Below, one piece after another: positions 8,474 to 20,663 of a stretch of DNA of 64,000 nucleotides; position 1 is the first letter of the stretch; every line of letters begins with the position of its first letter. The stretch lies in NCBI RefSeq assembly GCF_928381505.1, contig NZ_CAKMSJ010000002.1, positions 186,001 to 250,000 on the forward strand, in the 5' to 3' direction. The notes under the pieces were generated by a model. It had not been told where the DNA came from, did not search any database, and saw only the letters and a list, made by a program, of their open reading frames with translations. A program made the translations under genes and the position numbers. The DNA comes from Rothia endophytica. Lineage in GTDB: Bacteria > Actinomycetota > Actinomycetes > Actinomycetales > Micrococcaceae.

Positions 8474-9156
8474 GAAAGATCACTTTCGGCGTCGCTGGCG
8501 GGAGGCTGGGAGAGAATGCGGGCAATGTCGTTGATGTCTTCAGTGCGCATCATGGCGTGCACTGTATCGCCCTGCTGGTAGGAGGTGTCGGGGCCGGGCA
8601 AGAGGCCCTCACCGAAGCGCGTGATGTAAGCGATGCGCACACCGGCGGAGCGTTCAATATCGGTCAGTGCGTGGCCGGCCCAGGAGTCGTGCAGGTTGAG
8701 TTCTCCCAGCAGAAGGCGGCCGGATGCCTCTCTAAAGTCACCGGCCATGGCCTGCTCCGGTAGGAGGCGGCGTAGCACCTGGTCAGTAGACCAGCGGACG
8801 GCCGCCACGGTTGGAATGCCAAGACGCTGGTAAAACTCAGCCCGGTTGGGGTCATAAATTCGAGCCACCACGTTTTGTACTTTGAAGGTCTCGCGGGCGA
8901 CTCGGGAAGCAATGATGTTGGAGTTATCCCCTGAAGAGACAGCGGCAAAAGCGTAGGCCTTCTCAATACCGGCCCGCTTTAGGGTTTCGCGGTCAAACCC
9001 CACTCCGGTGACTTTTTGCCCTGCAAACTCTTTGCGCAGACGCCTGAAGGAGCGGTCATCCTGGTCGATGACTGCTACCGTGTGCCCGGCGTCCTCTAAG
9101 GTATGGGCAAGCATGACGCCGACCCTGCCGGCTCCCATGATGACGAAGTGGGGCAC
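8464..9156 (-). CDS. TrkA/RCK-family potassium-uptake regulatory protein (first of pair)
   Basis: About 230 residues. The RCK_N dinucleotide motif GAGRVGVMLAHTLEDAGH lies at about 7-24, followed by VIDQDD. RCK_C covers the last 85 residues. An ATT/ATG-like extension of 6 codons is open to 9174, but GTG at 9154-9156 is chosen because AAGGAG lies 5 bases upstream and relatives begin AHFVIMGAGRVG. It is divergent from the APC permease by about 95 bases; the permease is the probable transport partner, as in other actinobacteria with this layout. Confidence 0.9.
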   Translation of the reverse strand: MPHFVIMGAGRVGVMLAHTLEDAGHTVAVIDQDDRSFRRLRKEFAGQKVTGVGFDRETLKRAGIEKAYAFAAVSSGDNSNIIASRVARETFKVQNVVARIYDPNRAEFYQRLGIPTVAAVRWSTDQVLRRLLPEQAMAGDFREASGRLLLGELNLHDSWAGHALTDIERSAGVRIAYITRFGEGLLPGPDTSYQQGDTVHAMMRTEDINDIARILSQPPASDAESDLSWK

Positions 9157-9250
9157 TTGCGCTCCTTGGATCAATCGTAATGGTGACGTGTGGGCGCCAG
9201 GCCCGTTACCAGTCTACGCCTTCATCAGCTGAGGAGGACCAGCATAAAAT

Positions 9251-11275
9251 GTGGTGTGTACAGCTGTTATTTACCGGGTGAGGCGACTACGGTTAGAGCC
9301 TGTGAAGACTATGAGAAGCAGGGCGTCAGCCCTGGTGCTGGGGGCGCCGATTTCAAGCAGGCAGGCAAAGGCCGGAAACCTGCCCAAACGCCGTGCCTTC
9401 CCGCTCTTTGGGGCCGATGGCGTATCTTCCGTAGCCTATGCACCCGATGAAATCATTCTCACCGTGCTCATCGCAGGTCAGATGGCGCTGTCCTATTCCC
9501 CCTGGGTGGGGCTGGGCGTCGCAACCATTTTGATGCTGGTGATAGGAACCTACCGCTACAACATTCAGCGGGTGGGCGAAAAGGGCGATTTTGCTCTGGT
9601 GCAGAAGAACCTGGGCACCGGATTCGCTGTGCTTCTAGGGGCAGCAATGATGGTGGACTTCGTGTTGACCGTTGCTGTCTCGCTCTCTTCGGCAACTCTG
9701 TACCTTGAATCGCTTCTACCTGCCCTGTATTCCCATCAACGCCTGGTGGTCTGCTGTCTGATTGCAGCAGTTACCCTGCTGTGCCTGCGCGGTGTTAAGT
9801 TCATGTTTAGGGCCGCCCACTTGCCCACCTACATCTTTCTTCTTCTACTGGGTGGGACGCTCGTGTTTGGGCTGGCTGCCGACATGGCAGGAACCCTGGG
9901 TACCGCTGTATCAGCGGACTACGAGGTAGCGCAGTCCACCTCCCCAGAGGAGCTGGCTACCGGGCTGGGGCTTCTGGTGCTACTGCTGAGAGTTTTCGCC
10001 TCGGGGTCTGTTGCAATGACCGGGGTGAACACCATTAGCAATGCCACCCGTGCCTTCGCGCGCCCGCGACAGCGCAATGCGGCTCTCACCCTCATGCTGA
10101 TGGGGTCAGTCACTTCACTGCTCCTGGTGGGGGTGCTCTACCTGATCTGGCGTACAGGCGCTATATTTGTGCTCGATCCCGCCCAAACTCTACGGGTCGA
10201 TGGGCAGAACGTTAGCCCTGACTTCCATCAAACCCCCTTGCTCCTGCAGATTTCGGATACCGTCTTCGCAGGTCACTGGGTTACCGCCCTCCTGGGGGTT
10301 TCAACCGTTGGGGTGCTGGTCGTGGCAGCCATGACTGCCTTCACCGGTTTCCCCATGCTGGCCACTGTGCTGGCCCACCGGCAGTACCTGCCCATCTACC
10401 TCTCAGCCCGTGACTCAACAGCGCTCTACGGCAATGGCGTGCTGGTGCTGGGGCTCAGCTCAATGGCACTGGTAGGAGTAGTGGGGCCAGATGTGCACAC
10501 CCTGGTGCAGATGTACATTGTGGGTGCCTTCACCGCCATGCTGCTTACCCAGGTATCAGTGCTCAAGAACCGCTGGCTGGCCCAGCGGATCACCCCCGAT
10601 ACCAAAAAACGCCGGCTCAACTGGCGCGATATCATCATCACATCCATCGGCGTGCTGGCATCGGGCACCGTTCTGGTGGTCATTATCCTCACTAAATTTA
10701 CTCACGGTGCATGGTTCTCCATGCTCCTCATTCTGTTCCTGCTAGGCCTCATGATGAAAATTAATAAGCACTACCAGCGGGTAGATCGTCAACTAGCCCT
10801 GCCGAAAACGGAGGCCGAGCTAGCTGAAGCTCGGGCTCTGCCCTCCCGCGTCCACGCCCTGATTTACGTTGAGCGGGTGCGCAAGCCAGTATTGCGGGCT
10901 GTCTCTTATGCACGCGCTACCCGTCCCTCGTCCATCGAAGCGCTAATGGTCAACATTGACGAAGAGCGCACGCGCCAGAATATTGATGCTTGGCAACAGC
11001 TGGGGCTGCCTCTGGACCTCACCGTGCTGGACGCACCCTACCGCAACCCGGTGGACGCCGTCATGGACTATGTGCGCCGCTCCCGTCAGAAATCACCGCG
11101 CGATGTTCTGGTGATCTACCTCCCCGAGTATGTTGTTTCACGCTGGTGGGAGGGCATCTTCCACCGCCGCACCGTGCACCGTCTCAAAGCCCAGTTACGC
11201 CACGAGCCGGGAGTGGTGGTTGCCTCAGTGCCCTGGCAGGTAGAAAAGAGATCACCGGCTACCGCTTCACAGTAA
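9251..11275 (+). CDS. APC superfamily amino-acid/potassium permease
   Basis: 674 residues. About 12 hydrophobic segments lie between residues 60 and 500, and a soluble C-terminal domain of about 150 residues follows. The signature FGADGVSSVAYAPDEIILT (about 51-69) corresponds to the first broken helix of this APC subgroup (KUP/KimA-like members with a cytosolic tail). The substrate is probably potassium or an amino acid; proximity to two RCK proteins favours potassium. GAGGAGG lies at 9231-9237, about 13 bases before GTG 9251, so the start is not certain; an internal ATG at codon 21 is an alternative. Confidence 0.85.
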   Translation: MVCTAVIYRVRRLRLEPVKTMRSRASALVLGAPISSRQAKAGNLPKRRAFPLFGADGVSSVAYAPDEIILTVLIAGQMALSYSPWVGLGVATILMLVIGTYRYNIQRVGEKGDFALVQKNLGTGFAVLLGAAMMVDFVLTVAVSLSSATLYLESLLPALYSHQRLVVCCLIAAVTLLCLRGVKFMFRAAHLPTYIFLLLLGGTLVFGLAADMAGTLGTAVSADYEVAQSTSPEELATGLGLLVLLLRVFASGSVAMTGVNTISNATRAFARPRQRNAALTLMLMGSVTSLLLVGVLYLIWRTGAIFVLDPAQTLRVDGQNVSPDFHQTPLLLQISDTVFAGHWVTALLGVSTVGVLVVAAMTAFTGFPMLATVLAHRQYLPIYLSARDSTALYGNGVLVLGLSSMALVGVVGPDVHTLVQMYIVGAFTAMLLTQVSVLKNRWLAQRITPDTKKRRLNWRDIIITSIGVLASGTVLVVIILTKFTHGAWFSMLLILFLLGLMMKINKHYQRVDRQLALPKTEAELAEARALPSRVHALIYVERVRKPVLRAVSYARATRPSSIEALMVNIDEERTRQNIDAWQQLGLPLDLTVLDAPYRNPVDAVMDYVRRSRQKSPRDVLVIYLPEYVVSRWWEGIFHRRTVHRLKAQLRHEPGVVVASVPWQVEKRSPATASQ

Positions 11276-11326
11276 GCTAGGGGAGAAGGGCCGACCGCCC
11301 CGCCATCAACCGCATTGAGAGATACC

Positions 11327-12817
11327 GTGACTAAACAGAACCAGCAAAACCAAGCACCCGAGTTTGAGGTGGGGCAACTCGTGGAGGTAACCCCCGAACG
11401 CGCTGCTCACGGTGGTGCTTTCGTAGCCCGTGTTGATGGTCGAGTGGTCTTTGTGCGCCACGGACTGGTGGGTGAAACCGCTACCGCCCGTATTACCGGG
11501 CGAGGCCCCAAGGGGCGCTTCTTCTTCGCTGATGTAGTAAAGGTAGATGTTCCAGCAATCGCCCGCCGCCCGCACCCCTGGTCTGCGGCTGATTCCCTGG
11601 CTCATGCCCAGCCTCTGGGCGGTATGGAGTACGGGCATATCGTGCCCACCGTGCAGCGCCGCTACAAAAAGCAGGTAGTAGCCGAGCAGCTGGCCCGGCT
11701 GGGTGGCGTACCCGCTGAGCATCCCATGCTCACCGACCTACCTATCCATGCATTGCCGGAGGCTCCCGGGGCTACTGGCGAGGGGTTGAACTGGCGGAGC
11801 CGCGCTCACTTCACCGTGGACCGCGATACCGGCAAAATTGCTATGTTCCCGCATAACTCCGGCACTCCCGTACCGGTTGATTCCTTCCCTTTGGTTGATT
11901 CCCGCATCGAAGAACTGGGCCTGGGCGAACTGTCTTTCACCGGCGTTAAGCGTCTGGACGTCGCTGTTTCTGCCACGGACATGCTGGCCATGGTCTGTAC
12001 CGTTCCAGCCTCCCAGAACATGGCTGAGGTTGCCGATGCTGTCGAAGCCACTTGCTATGAGGCCTGGGGCAGTCTTGAAGACCGCCTCATCACTCTCATT
12101 TTCACCGCTGAAAAGCAGGCAGGACGCCGCCGCGGTGCTAAACCCGCTGACATTGTGCGCGGTGCCGGCAACACCGCCCTGCTGGAAACTGCTACCGTTT
12201 ATGCCCAAGACTTCTACTGGAACGTGGCCGCTAACGGCTTCTGGCAGATTCACCGCACCGCACCCGAGACCCTGGGCAACGCCGTGCTAGATATGGCGCG
12301 TTTGCGCAAGGGTCAGACCGTCTACGACCTCTACTCCGGCGCCGGTCTTTTCACCGCCATCGCAGCGGACGCAGTAGGGGACAGCGGTACCGTCCTTTCG
12401 GTAGAAGGCTCCCCGGTCACCAGCAAAAACGCCGCCGACAACTTTGCTGAAGACGGCCCCTCTCGTACCCACCGCTCCGAACGCACCACCGTGCGTGTTG
12501 AGCGCGGCGATGTCTCCCGCGTCCTCACCGGGGTCACAGCAGAGGTAAAAGATGGAAGGTTCAAAGCCCCTGATGTCGTCATCGCTGACCCCTCACGCGA
12601 AGGGTGCGGCAAAGCGGTGATGCAGCAAATTGCTGACCTGAACCCGCCCACCGTGGTCTACGTTGCCTGCGACCCGGCAGCCCTGGGCCGAGATACTGCC
12701 TATCTGCGGGCATCAGGCTACCGCCTCATGCGGGTGGAAGCCTTCGACATGTACCCCAACACCCACCACGTTGAAACCCTGGCGGTCTTCACCAAGTACT
12801 CAGGCAACCAGCGATAG
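11327..12817 (+). CDS. Class I SAM-dependent RNA methyltransferase, TrmA/RlmCD type with TRAM domain
   Basis: About 496 residues. An N-terminal TRAM domain (about 15-75, VGQLVEVTPERAAHGGAFVAR) is followed by a linker and a Rossmann SAM-binding domain (VYDLYSGAGLFTAIAAD, about 325-341). The C-terminal catalytic block VYVACDPAALGRD holds the nucleophilic Cys, and DPSREGCGKAVM precedes it. It should make 5-methyluridine in rRNA or tRNA; which one cannot be told. A TTG is open 4 codons upstream (11315), but GTG 11327 follows GAGAGA and is preferred. It lies 51 bases after the permease, in the gene order usual for actinobacteria. Confidence 0.9.
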   Translation: MTKQNQQNQAPEFEVGQLVEVTPERAAHGGAFVARVDGRVVFVRHGLVGETATARITGRGPKGRFFFADVVKVDVPAIARRPHPWSAADSLAHAQPLGGMEYGHIVPTVQRRYKKQVVAEQLARLGGVPAEHPMLTDLPIHALPEAPGATGEGLNWRSRAHFTVDRDTGKIAMFPHNSGTPVPVDSFPLVDSRIEELGLGELSFTGVKRLDVAVSATDMLAMVCTVPASQNMAEVADAVEATCYEAWGSLEDRLITLIFTAEKQAGRRRGAKPADIVRGAGNTALLETATVYAQDFYWNVAANGFWQIHRTAPETLGNAVLDMARLRKGQTVYDLYSGAGLFTAIAADAVGDSGTVLSVEGSPVTSKNAADNFAEDGPSRTHRSERTTVRVERGDVSRVLTGVTAEVKDGRFKAPDVVIADPSREGCGKAVMQQIADLNPPTVVYVACDPAALGRDTAYLRASGYRLMRVEAFDMYPNTHHVETLAVFTKYSGNQR

Positions 12818-13197
12818 AACAAACCCGCAAGGATTTGCTCACCGGTTGCCAATCACCTGCCTGCCGACCCTCCCTACCCACTTCCTATGAACTTATTACT
12901 GGGGAATGGGTGCCCACACGTCATAAAACTGCAACATAATTAGGTCACGTTTTTCTTTCCGAAGTTGCTATCGTGCGGCAGGATTGCACACCATATCGAA
13001 TACCGGCCTTAGCTATCTGAAATAAAGACTGTGTCCTGACCTGAAAATATGTGAATAAGGTGACACGCGGTACACTGGTCTCGATAGCTTAGCGTCAGAG
13101 TGTCCCTAAAGTGTGCATCACACACGGGCCGGCATCGCAGCCGGTTGGCACCGGGCGGTAGGCGAAGATGAAGACAGTGTCGAGAGGAGTCCCACAT
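12818..13197 (+). promoter_or_regulatory. 380-base upstream region of acnA
   Basis: No ORF of substance. It must contain the acnA promoter. A possible -10, TACACT at 13071-13076, has no good -35 partner. A short dyad, GTGTGcatcACACAC, lies near 13111-13124. The acnA ribosome site GAGAGGAG is at about 13179-13186. No terminator hairpin was found directly after the methyltransferase gene. Confidence 0.4.
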
Positions 13198-15873
<2,676 letters not shown>

Positions 15874-15897
15874 GTTCTAGAGCGCTAGCAGGTTCAC

Positions 15898-15935
15898 GGT
15901 CTGTGGCCCCCACTTTTTAGTGGGGGCCACAGACC
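15898..15935 (+). terminator. Rho-independent terminator of acnA
   Basis: A 17-bp stem GGTCTGTGGCCCCCACT and its exact complement around a 4-T loop, followed by TTTTTG. It lies 25 bases after the acnA stop. Confidence 0.93.
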
Positions 15936-16047
15936 TTTTTGTTTGTTTTCTATGAGTTGGGACCAGATGAGTGTTCAAAGTATCTGTGGGCAATGAGGAT
16001 TTGGGGAGGAATCTGGTCCCTTGTGTGTGGCGGCAGGGAGGGGGTGG

Positions 16048-16671
16048 CTAGGTGAGTGGCTGCGTGGAGTCCCAGACCTGCCGCCACTTATCCGCTAGAG
16101 AATCAATATTTTCGTGGGCGTTCAAACCGCTAGGCTGAGGCACGACCCAGAGCTGGCTCGCCGGGTTCCACCCCTCAATCTGGGAGGTGTCTTGTCGCCC
16201 CAGCTGAGCCTTCCTATCGCCGAAGGCCGTCCGATAGGCTGTGATGCCCGCAATCGCTACGGCCTGCGGTCTAAAGGCGTGGGTGAGGGCAACTAGCCTG
16301 GGGAGGGCATCCTTCAGCTCCTGGGCTGTGAGCTCGTCAGCTCGTGCCGTTGCCCGGTCAACCAGGTTGGTTATGCCGATACCCAGGCTGGCTAGCTGTT
16401 CCTCAACCTCGTCGCTCAAGCCGCGTGAAGCGTCCACCCTAGGGGTCACGATGCCAGCACGCTCTAGTGAGGGCCAGAACCTGTTGCCAGGGAAAGCAAA
16501 AGGAGCGTTGACTGCTGCCGTCCACAGGCCCGGGTTGACGCCCACAATCAGCAGGCGCAGGGGAGTGCCGGGAGGTGGAAGCCTGTCATCAAGGCTACCG
16601 TTGATAAAGCCTGCTAGCTGCTCGCGGCTGGGGCGGTCGCCGTTCAGAGGCGACGGGTGTGCTGTGCTCAT
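16048..16671 (-). CDS. Mismatch-specific uracil/thymine DNA glycosylase (Mug family)
   Basis: 207 residues. The Mug/TDG motif 1, LIVGVNPGLWTA (about 40-51), has the catalytic Asn; FPGNRFWPSL follows at about 59-68, and the second motif VVPQPSGLNAHEN lies near 176-188. It removes uracil or thymine from G:U and G:T pairs by base excision. It is a little longer than E. coli Mug at its N-terminus. Start ATG 16671. It is separated from the next minus-strand gene by a terminator, so it appears to be transcribed alone. Confidence 0.88.
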   Translation of the reverse strand: MSTAHPSPLNGDRPSREQLAGFINGSLDDRLPPPGTPLRLLIVGVNPGLWTAAVNAPFAFPGNRFWPSLERAGIVTPRVDASRGLSDEVEEQLASLGIGITNLVDRATARADELTAQELKDALPRLVALTHAFRPQAVAIAGITAYRTAFGDRKAQLGRQDTSQIEGWNPASQLWVVPQPSGLNAHENIDSLADKWRQVWDSTQPLT

Positions 16672-16688
16672 ATACTCACACTAAACCA

Positions 16689-16725
16689 CAGCGCCCCCGC
16701 TCACAGAAAGTGAGCGGGGACGCTG
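16689..16725 (-). terminator. Hairpin terminator after the AGCS symporter
   Basis: A 15-bp stem with one mismatch, CAGCGCCCCCGCTCA against TGAGCGGGGACGCTG, with a 7-base loop. It lies 29 bases after the symporter stop on the minus strand. The U-run is weak. Confidence 0.7.
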
Positions 16726-16753
16726 ATATAAGGAACGTGCTAAGGAGTGAGCG

Positions 16754-18283
16754 CTACTTGTTCTGAACCGGGATTGCTCCGGTCTTGACGTCGTAGTAGT
16801 TCTCCCAGAAGTCTGCGTTCTTGATGCCCAGTGGGCGGGGGTCAAACATGGGGTCCAGACCCTGCTTCTTCTGCTGTTCGTAGTCACGCAAAACCTGTAG
16901 GGCAGGCTTCTGGATAACCAAGATACCAACGATGTTGAGCCAAGCCATGAGACCAACACCAATATCACCCAGTGCCCAGGCGGAACCGGCTGTTGATACA
17001 CAACCCAGGACAGTCGCTACAAGAATCAGAAGTTGCAAGCAACGAATGAGTGCGTTCGAGAGAGTCTGGTTGTTGAGGTTGCGGGTGAGGTAACGCAGGT
17101 TAGTTTCTGCCATGTAATAGTAGGCAATGATGGTAGTGAAGGCGAAGAAGGCCAATGAGATAGCAATGAAGATGGGGCCAGCACCAGGGATGAAGGTATC
17201 AAAAGCGTTCTGTGCGAAAGCTGGACCAACGGTGACGGTATCAGCCAGACCACCCGGGCCTTCAGCTAGCACAGGCGTATCAGCGGAGCCACCCTCGTAA
17301 ACGCGGTACATTCCGGTCGACAGAATGAGGAATGCTGTTGCTGAGCAAACAAAGAGGGTGTCAATGTACACTGCCATAGCCTGGACGAAGCCCTGAGCTG
17401 CGGGGTGCTTAACCTCAGCGGCAGCAGCAGCGTGTGGGCCGGTGCCCTGACCAGCTTCGTTGGAGTAGATACCGCGCTTGACGCCCCATTCAACAGCGGT
17501 GCCGACGATGGCGCCGAAAGTTGCATTCAAGCCAAATGCTGAGGTGAAGATCAGGTTGATGACATCACCCAGCATACCGATGTTGATGAAAGCTACGATC
17601 ATAGCGAGAACGATGTAAATGATAGCCATGACAGGTACTACGACCGAGGCAAAGGTAGCAATACGCTTAACGCCACCGACGACGATGAAAGCCAGCAGGA
17701 TTGTAACGCCGGTAGCTGCCATCCAGGGATGAACGGATGGAAAAGCGCCTTCCATAGAGGTTGCGATACCGTTAGCCTGCACACCGGGGAGGAAGAAGCC
17801 GCAGGCTAGCACAGTGGCGAAAGCGAAAATTGATGCGTAGACCTTGAACAGCCCGGCGTACTTGGTGTGCTTGTAGGCCTTCTCAAAGTAGTAGGCGGGA
17901 CCACCGCGGTATTCACCGGTAATCTTATCGCGTTCTTTGAAAACCTGACCCAGGGTAGATTCAATGAAGGACGTAGATGACCCCAGGAAGGCTACAGTCC
18001 ACATCCAGAAGACTGCGCCGGGACCACCGAAGGCGATGGCGGTTGCGACACCGGCGATGTTACCGGTACCCACGCGCCCTGCCAGCGACATGGCTAGAGC
18101 TTGGAAGGAAGAGACCCCGTCTTTAGATGATTCACCCTTGAAGGTGCAACGAATCATGGTGGGGATCTGGCGAATCTGCAACAGGCGGGTGCGAATCGTG
18201 AAATACACACCTACAGCTAGGCAGAGATAGACCAGTACGGGGGACCAGATTATTCCGTTCACCCAGTCAATGACTGCGGTCAT
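16754..18283 (-). CDS. Alanine/glycine:cation symporter family protein (AGCS)
   Basis: 509 residues with about 11 membrane segments. AGCS signatures include AMSLAGRVGTGNIAGVATAI (about 64-83), with the Na+/substrate site residues, and the YSNEAGQGTGPHAAAAAEV block (about 273-291), followed by HPAAQGFVQA. It should import alanine and/or glycine with Na+ or H+. The gene is flanked by a terminator and a 325-base leader with a hairpin, so it is probably monocistronic. Confidence 0.93.
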   Translation of the reverse strand: MTAVIDWVNGIIWSPVLVYLCLAVGVYFTIRTRLLQIRQIPTMIRCTFKGESSKDGVSSFQALAMSLAGRVGTGNIAGVATAIAFGGPGAVFWMWTVAFLGSSTSFIESTLGQVFKERDKITGEYRGGPAYYFEKAYKHTKYAGLFKVYASIFAFATVLACGFFLPGVQANGIATSMEGAFPSVHPWMAATGVTILLAFIVVGGVKRIATFASVVVPVMAIIYIVLAMIVAFINIGMLGDVINLIFTSAFGLNATFGAIVGTAVEWGVKRGIYSNEAGQGTGPHAAAAAEVKHPAAQGFVQAMAVYIDTLFVCSATAFLILSTGMYRVYEGGSADTPVLAEGPGGLADTVTVGPAFAQNAFDTFIPGAGPIFIAISLAFFAFTTIIAYYYMAETNLRYLTRNLNNQTLSNALIRCLQLLILVATVLGCVSTAGSAWALGDIGVGLMAWLNIVGILVIQKPALQVLRDYEQQKKQGLDPMFDPRPLGIKNADFWENYYDVKTGAIPVQNK

Positions 18284-18608
18284 GATTTGTATCCGTTCGT
18301 GTGGGGCTAGCTGACGGTGCTAGCCGTGTAATGATGTCAGCCTCAGCGGCGTATAAAAACTGTGGAGGACCGCATAATGTGAGCTGTTGAACACTGATAA
18401 TAAACGCTGGGTCAAACATATGGAAGTAGCCACGCGCCCTGAAACTTAAACGAAACACAAAAGGGGTGCCCAATGTTTGCCTCGTAAAATCGCTAATCGT
18501 TCGGTGAGCGGGTAAAGTTACTTTCCTGTACGACATAGTTTAATGACCGGTGAGCAGTGCTGAGCTACCAGAGATGCTTGGGTAAATCCGGTCCTTTAGG
18601 GAGCAACC
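18284..18608. promoter_or_regulatory. Divergent leader region of AGCS and dxs, with hairpin 18305-18325
   Basis: 325 bases without a gene. A perfect 7-bp hairpin GGCTAGC / GCTAGCC (18305-18325) sits 20 bases upstream of the AGCS ATG on the minus strand, within its probable 5' UTR; it could affect ribosome access. I looked for glycine-riboswitch core motifs and saw none. dxs starts at GTG 18609 after GGGAGCAACC. Confidence 0.5.
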
Positions 18609-20585
18609 GTGGGACTACTTGAAACGATCCGCGAACCGGGCGACCTCAACAGCCTGACTGCTGTACAGCTCACTGAGTTGGCGCAGGAGATCCGGGATTT
18701 TCTGGTGAAAACTGTTTCCCAGACGGGTGGGCACCTGGGCCCTAACCTTGGGGTTGTCGAGCTGACTATGGGTATTCACCGTGTCTTTAGCTCACCGCGT
18801 GACTCTCTGATTTTTGATACCGGGCACCAGTCTTACGTGCACAAGCTGCTGACCGGGCGGCAAAATTTTGAAACTCTGCGCCAAAAAGGTGGCATAGCGG
18901 GCTACCCTGAGCGGGCTGAATCTGAACACGACATCGTAGAGTCATCTCACGCGTCCTCGTCGCTGTCCTGGGCAGACGGCGTTTCTCGCGCGCGCCAGCT
19001 GGCAGGAGAAACTGACCGTTACACCGTTGCCGTCATTGGTGATGGCGCATTGACCGGTGGCATGGCCTGGGAAGCTATCAATAACATTGCAGCAGATAAG
19101 AGCCGCAAGGTAGTTATTGTGGTCAACGATAATGGGCGGTCCTACGCCCCCACGGTAGGGGGCTTTGCCAACCAGTTGGCTGCCCTGCAACACGAACTGC
19201 AAAACAAGCTGGATAAGGTGCGCCTGGACAGCCGCTATGAACGTACGCTGACCACTGCTCGGGAGAAACTTCAGCAGGGCGGGCCACTCGGCCGCATGGT
19301 TTACCAGGGCCTGCACGGTATGAAAGCTGGGCTCAAAGACGTCATGGTGCCCGGTGGCATCTTCGAGGATCTGGGCATGAAGTATGTGGGCCCGATTGAT
19401 GGGCATGACCTTGAAGCGGTCGAATCAGCCCTTGAATCTGCTAAGAACTTTGGTGGCCCCGTAATCGTTCACGCAATCACTGAGAAGGGGCACGGTTACG
19501 CACCTGCCGTCAATGATAAGGACGACATGTTCCACGCCGTGGGCGTGATTGACCCCGAAACGGGTGAAGCCCTGGCTAAGCCATCGGATAAGTCCTGGAC
19601 CTCTGTCTTTGCCCAGGAAATCAAAGAGATTGCCGACGAACGCAAAGATATCGTAGGTATTACCGGCGCCATGCTGATTCCGGTGGGCCTCAAACCTATG
19701 GCCGCGGCCCACCCTGACCGGGTCATCGATGTGGGGATCGCCGAACAGCACGCGATTGCCATGAGCGCGGGTCTAGCCTACGGCGGGCAGCACCCGGTCA
19801 TTGCCCTGTACGCAACCTTCCTCAACCGCGGTTTTGACCAGTTGCTCATGGATGTTGCGCTGCACAAGGCGGGTGTAACCATTGTGCTGGACCGTTCAGG
19901 TGTCACCGGCCCCGACGGCGCCAGCCACCACGGTATGTGGGACCTGGCTCTACTGCAATTCATCCCGGGCCTACACCTGGCAGCGCCGCGTGATGCCGTA
20001 ACCCTGCGCGAAGAACTGCGTGAAGCGGTCGCCATTGAGGACGCCCCCAGCGTCGTGCGCTACCCCAAGGGCTCGGTGGGTGCAGATATCCCTGCTCTTG
20101 AGAGACTGGCGGACGGCACCGACATCCTGGCGCGCACTGGGCAACCGCACACAGAAACAGGTCAGCGCGATGTCTTGCTGATTGGTGTGGGAGCCTTTGC
20201 CCGCCTGGCTTTGCAGGTGGCTGAACTACTTGAAGACCGGGGCGTGACCGTCACCGTGATTGACCCCCGTTGGGTCATGCCCGTGCCCGCTTCTGTGGTT
20301 AATCTTGCCGGGCAGCACCGCATCGTGGTGTCAATGGAAGATGGCGTGCGAGCAGGTGGTGTGGGTTCTCGCATCCGCCAGGAAATGCGAGCAGCAGGTA
20401 TCGATACCGCACTCAACGAGTTGGGTCTGCCCGCTGAATTCATCAAGCACGCTGAGCGTCACGAAATTCTCGAAGAAGTTGGTCTGACACCCCAGAAGAT
20501 TAGCTCTGATATCCTCTCCCAGCTTTCTGGCACCATGGTTCCCTTTGCCCGAGGTGAAGGCGAAAAGCCCAAACATACTCTCTAA
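18609..20585 (+). CDS. dxs: 1-deoxy-D-xylulose-5-phosphate synthase
   Basis: 658 residues. It condenses pyruvate and glyceraldehyde 3-phosphate, the first step of the MEP isoprenoid pathway. The thiamine-diphosphate motif begins GDGALTGGMAWEAINN (about 142-157) and ends VNDN. The catalytic Glu region is DVGIAEQHAIAMSAGLAYGG (about 377-396), and the transketolase pyrimidine-domain block is DRSGVTGPDGASHHG (about 428-442). The start is GTG after GGGAG. Length and domain order are complete. It is followed by a strong terminator. Confidence 0.96.
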   Translation: MGLLETIREPGDLNSLTAVQLTELAQEIRDFLVKTVSQTGGHLGPNLGVVELTMGIHRVFSSPRDSLIFDTGHQSYVHKLLTGRQNFETLRQKGGIAGYPERAESEHDIVESSHASSSLSWADGVSRARQLAGETDRYTVAVIGDGALTGGMAWEAINNIAADKSRKVVIVVNDNGRSYAPTVGGFANQLAALQHELQNKLDKVRLDSRYERTLTTAREKLQQGGPLGRMVYQGLHGMKAGLKDVMVPGGIFEDLGMKYVGPIDGHDLEAVESALESAKNFGGPVIVHAITEKGHGYAPAVNDKDDMFHAVGVIDPETGEALAKPSDKSWTSVFAQEIKEIADERKDIVGITGAMLIPVGLKPMAAAHPDRVIDVGIAEQHAIAMSAGLAYGGQHPVIALYATFLNRGFDQLLMDVALHKAGVTIVLDRSGVTGPDGASHHGMWDLALLQFIPGLHLAAPRDAVTLREELREAVAIEDAPSVVRYPKGSVGADIPALERLADGTDILARTGQPHTETGQRDVLLIGVGAFARLALQVAELLEDRGVTVTVIDPRWVMPVPASVVNLAGQHRIVVSMEDGVRAGGVGSRIRQEMRAAGIDTALNELGLPAEFIKHAERHEILEEVGLTPQKISSDILSQLSGTMVPFARGEGEKPKHTL

Positions 20586-20614
20586 GCTGCCCTAACGAAG
20601 GGCAACAGATACAG

Positions 20615-20646
20615 AAAAGGCCGGGGATAATCATCCCCGGCCTTTT
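20615..20646. terminator. Bidirectional terminator between dxs and the Rieske gene
   Basis: Perfect 14-bp stem AAAAGGCCGGGGAT / ATCCCCGGCCTTTT with a 4-base loop. U-tracts arise in both directions, serving two converging genes. Confidence 0.95.
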
Positions 20647-20663
20647 GTGTCTAGTGGAAGACT

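Noticed and set aside
18284..18540. Glycine riboswitch upstream of the AGCS symporter
   Set aside because: The expected tandem aptamer core is not seen; only a 7-bp hairpin.
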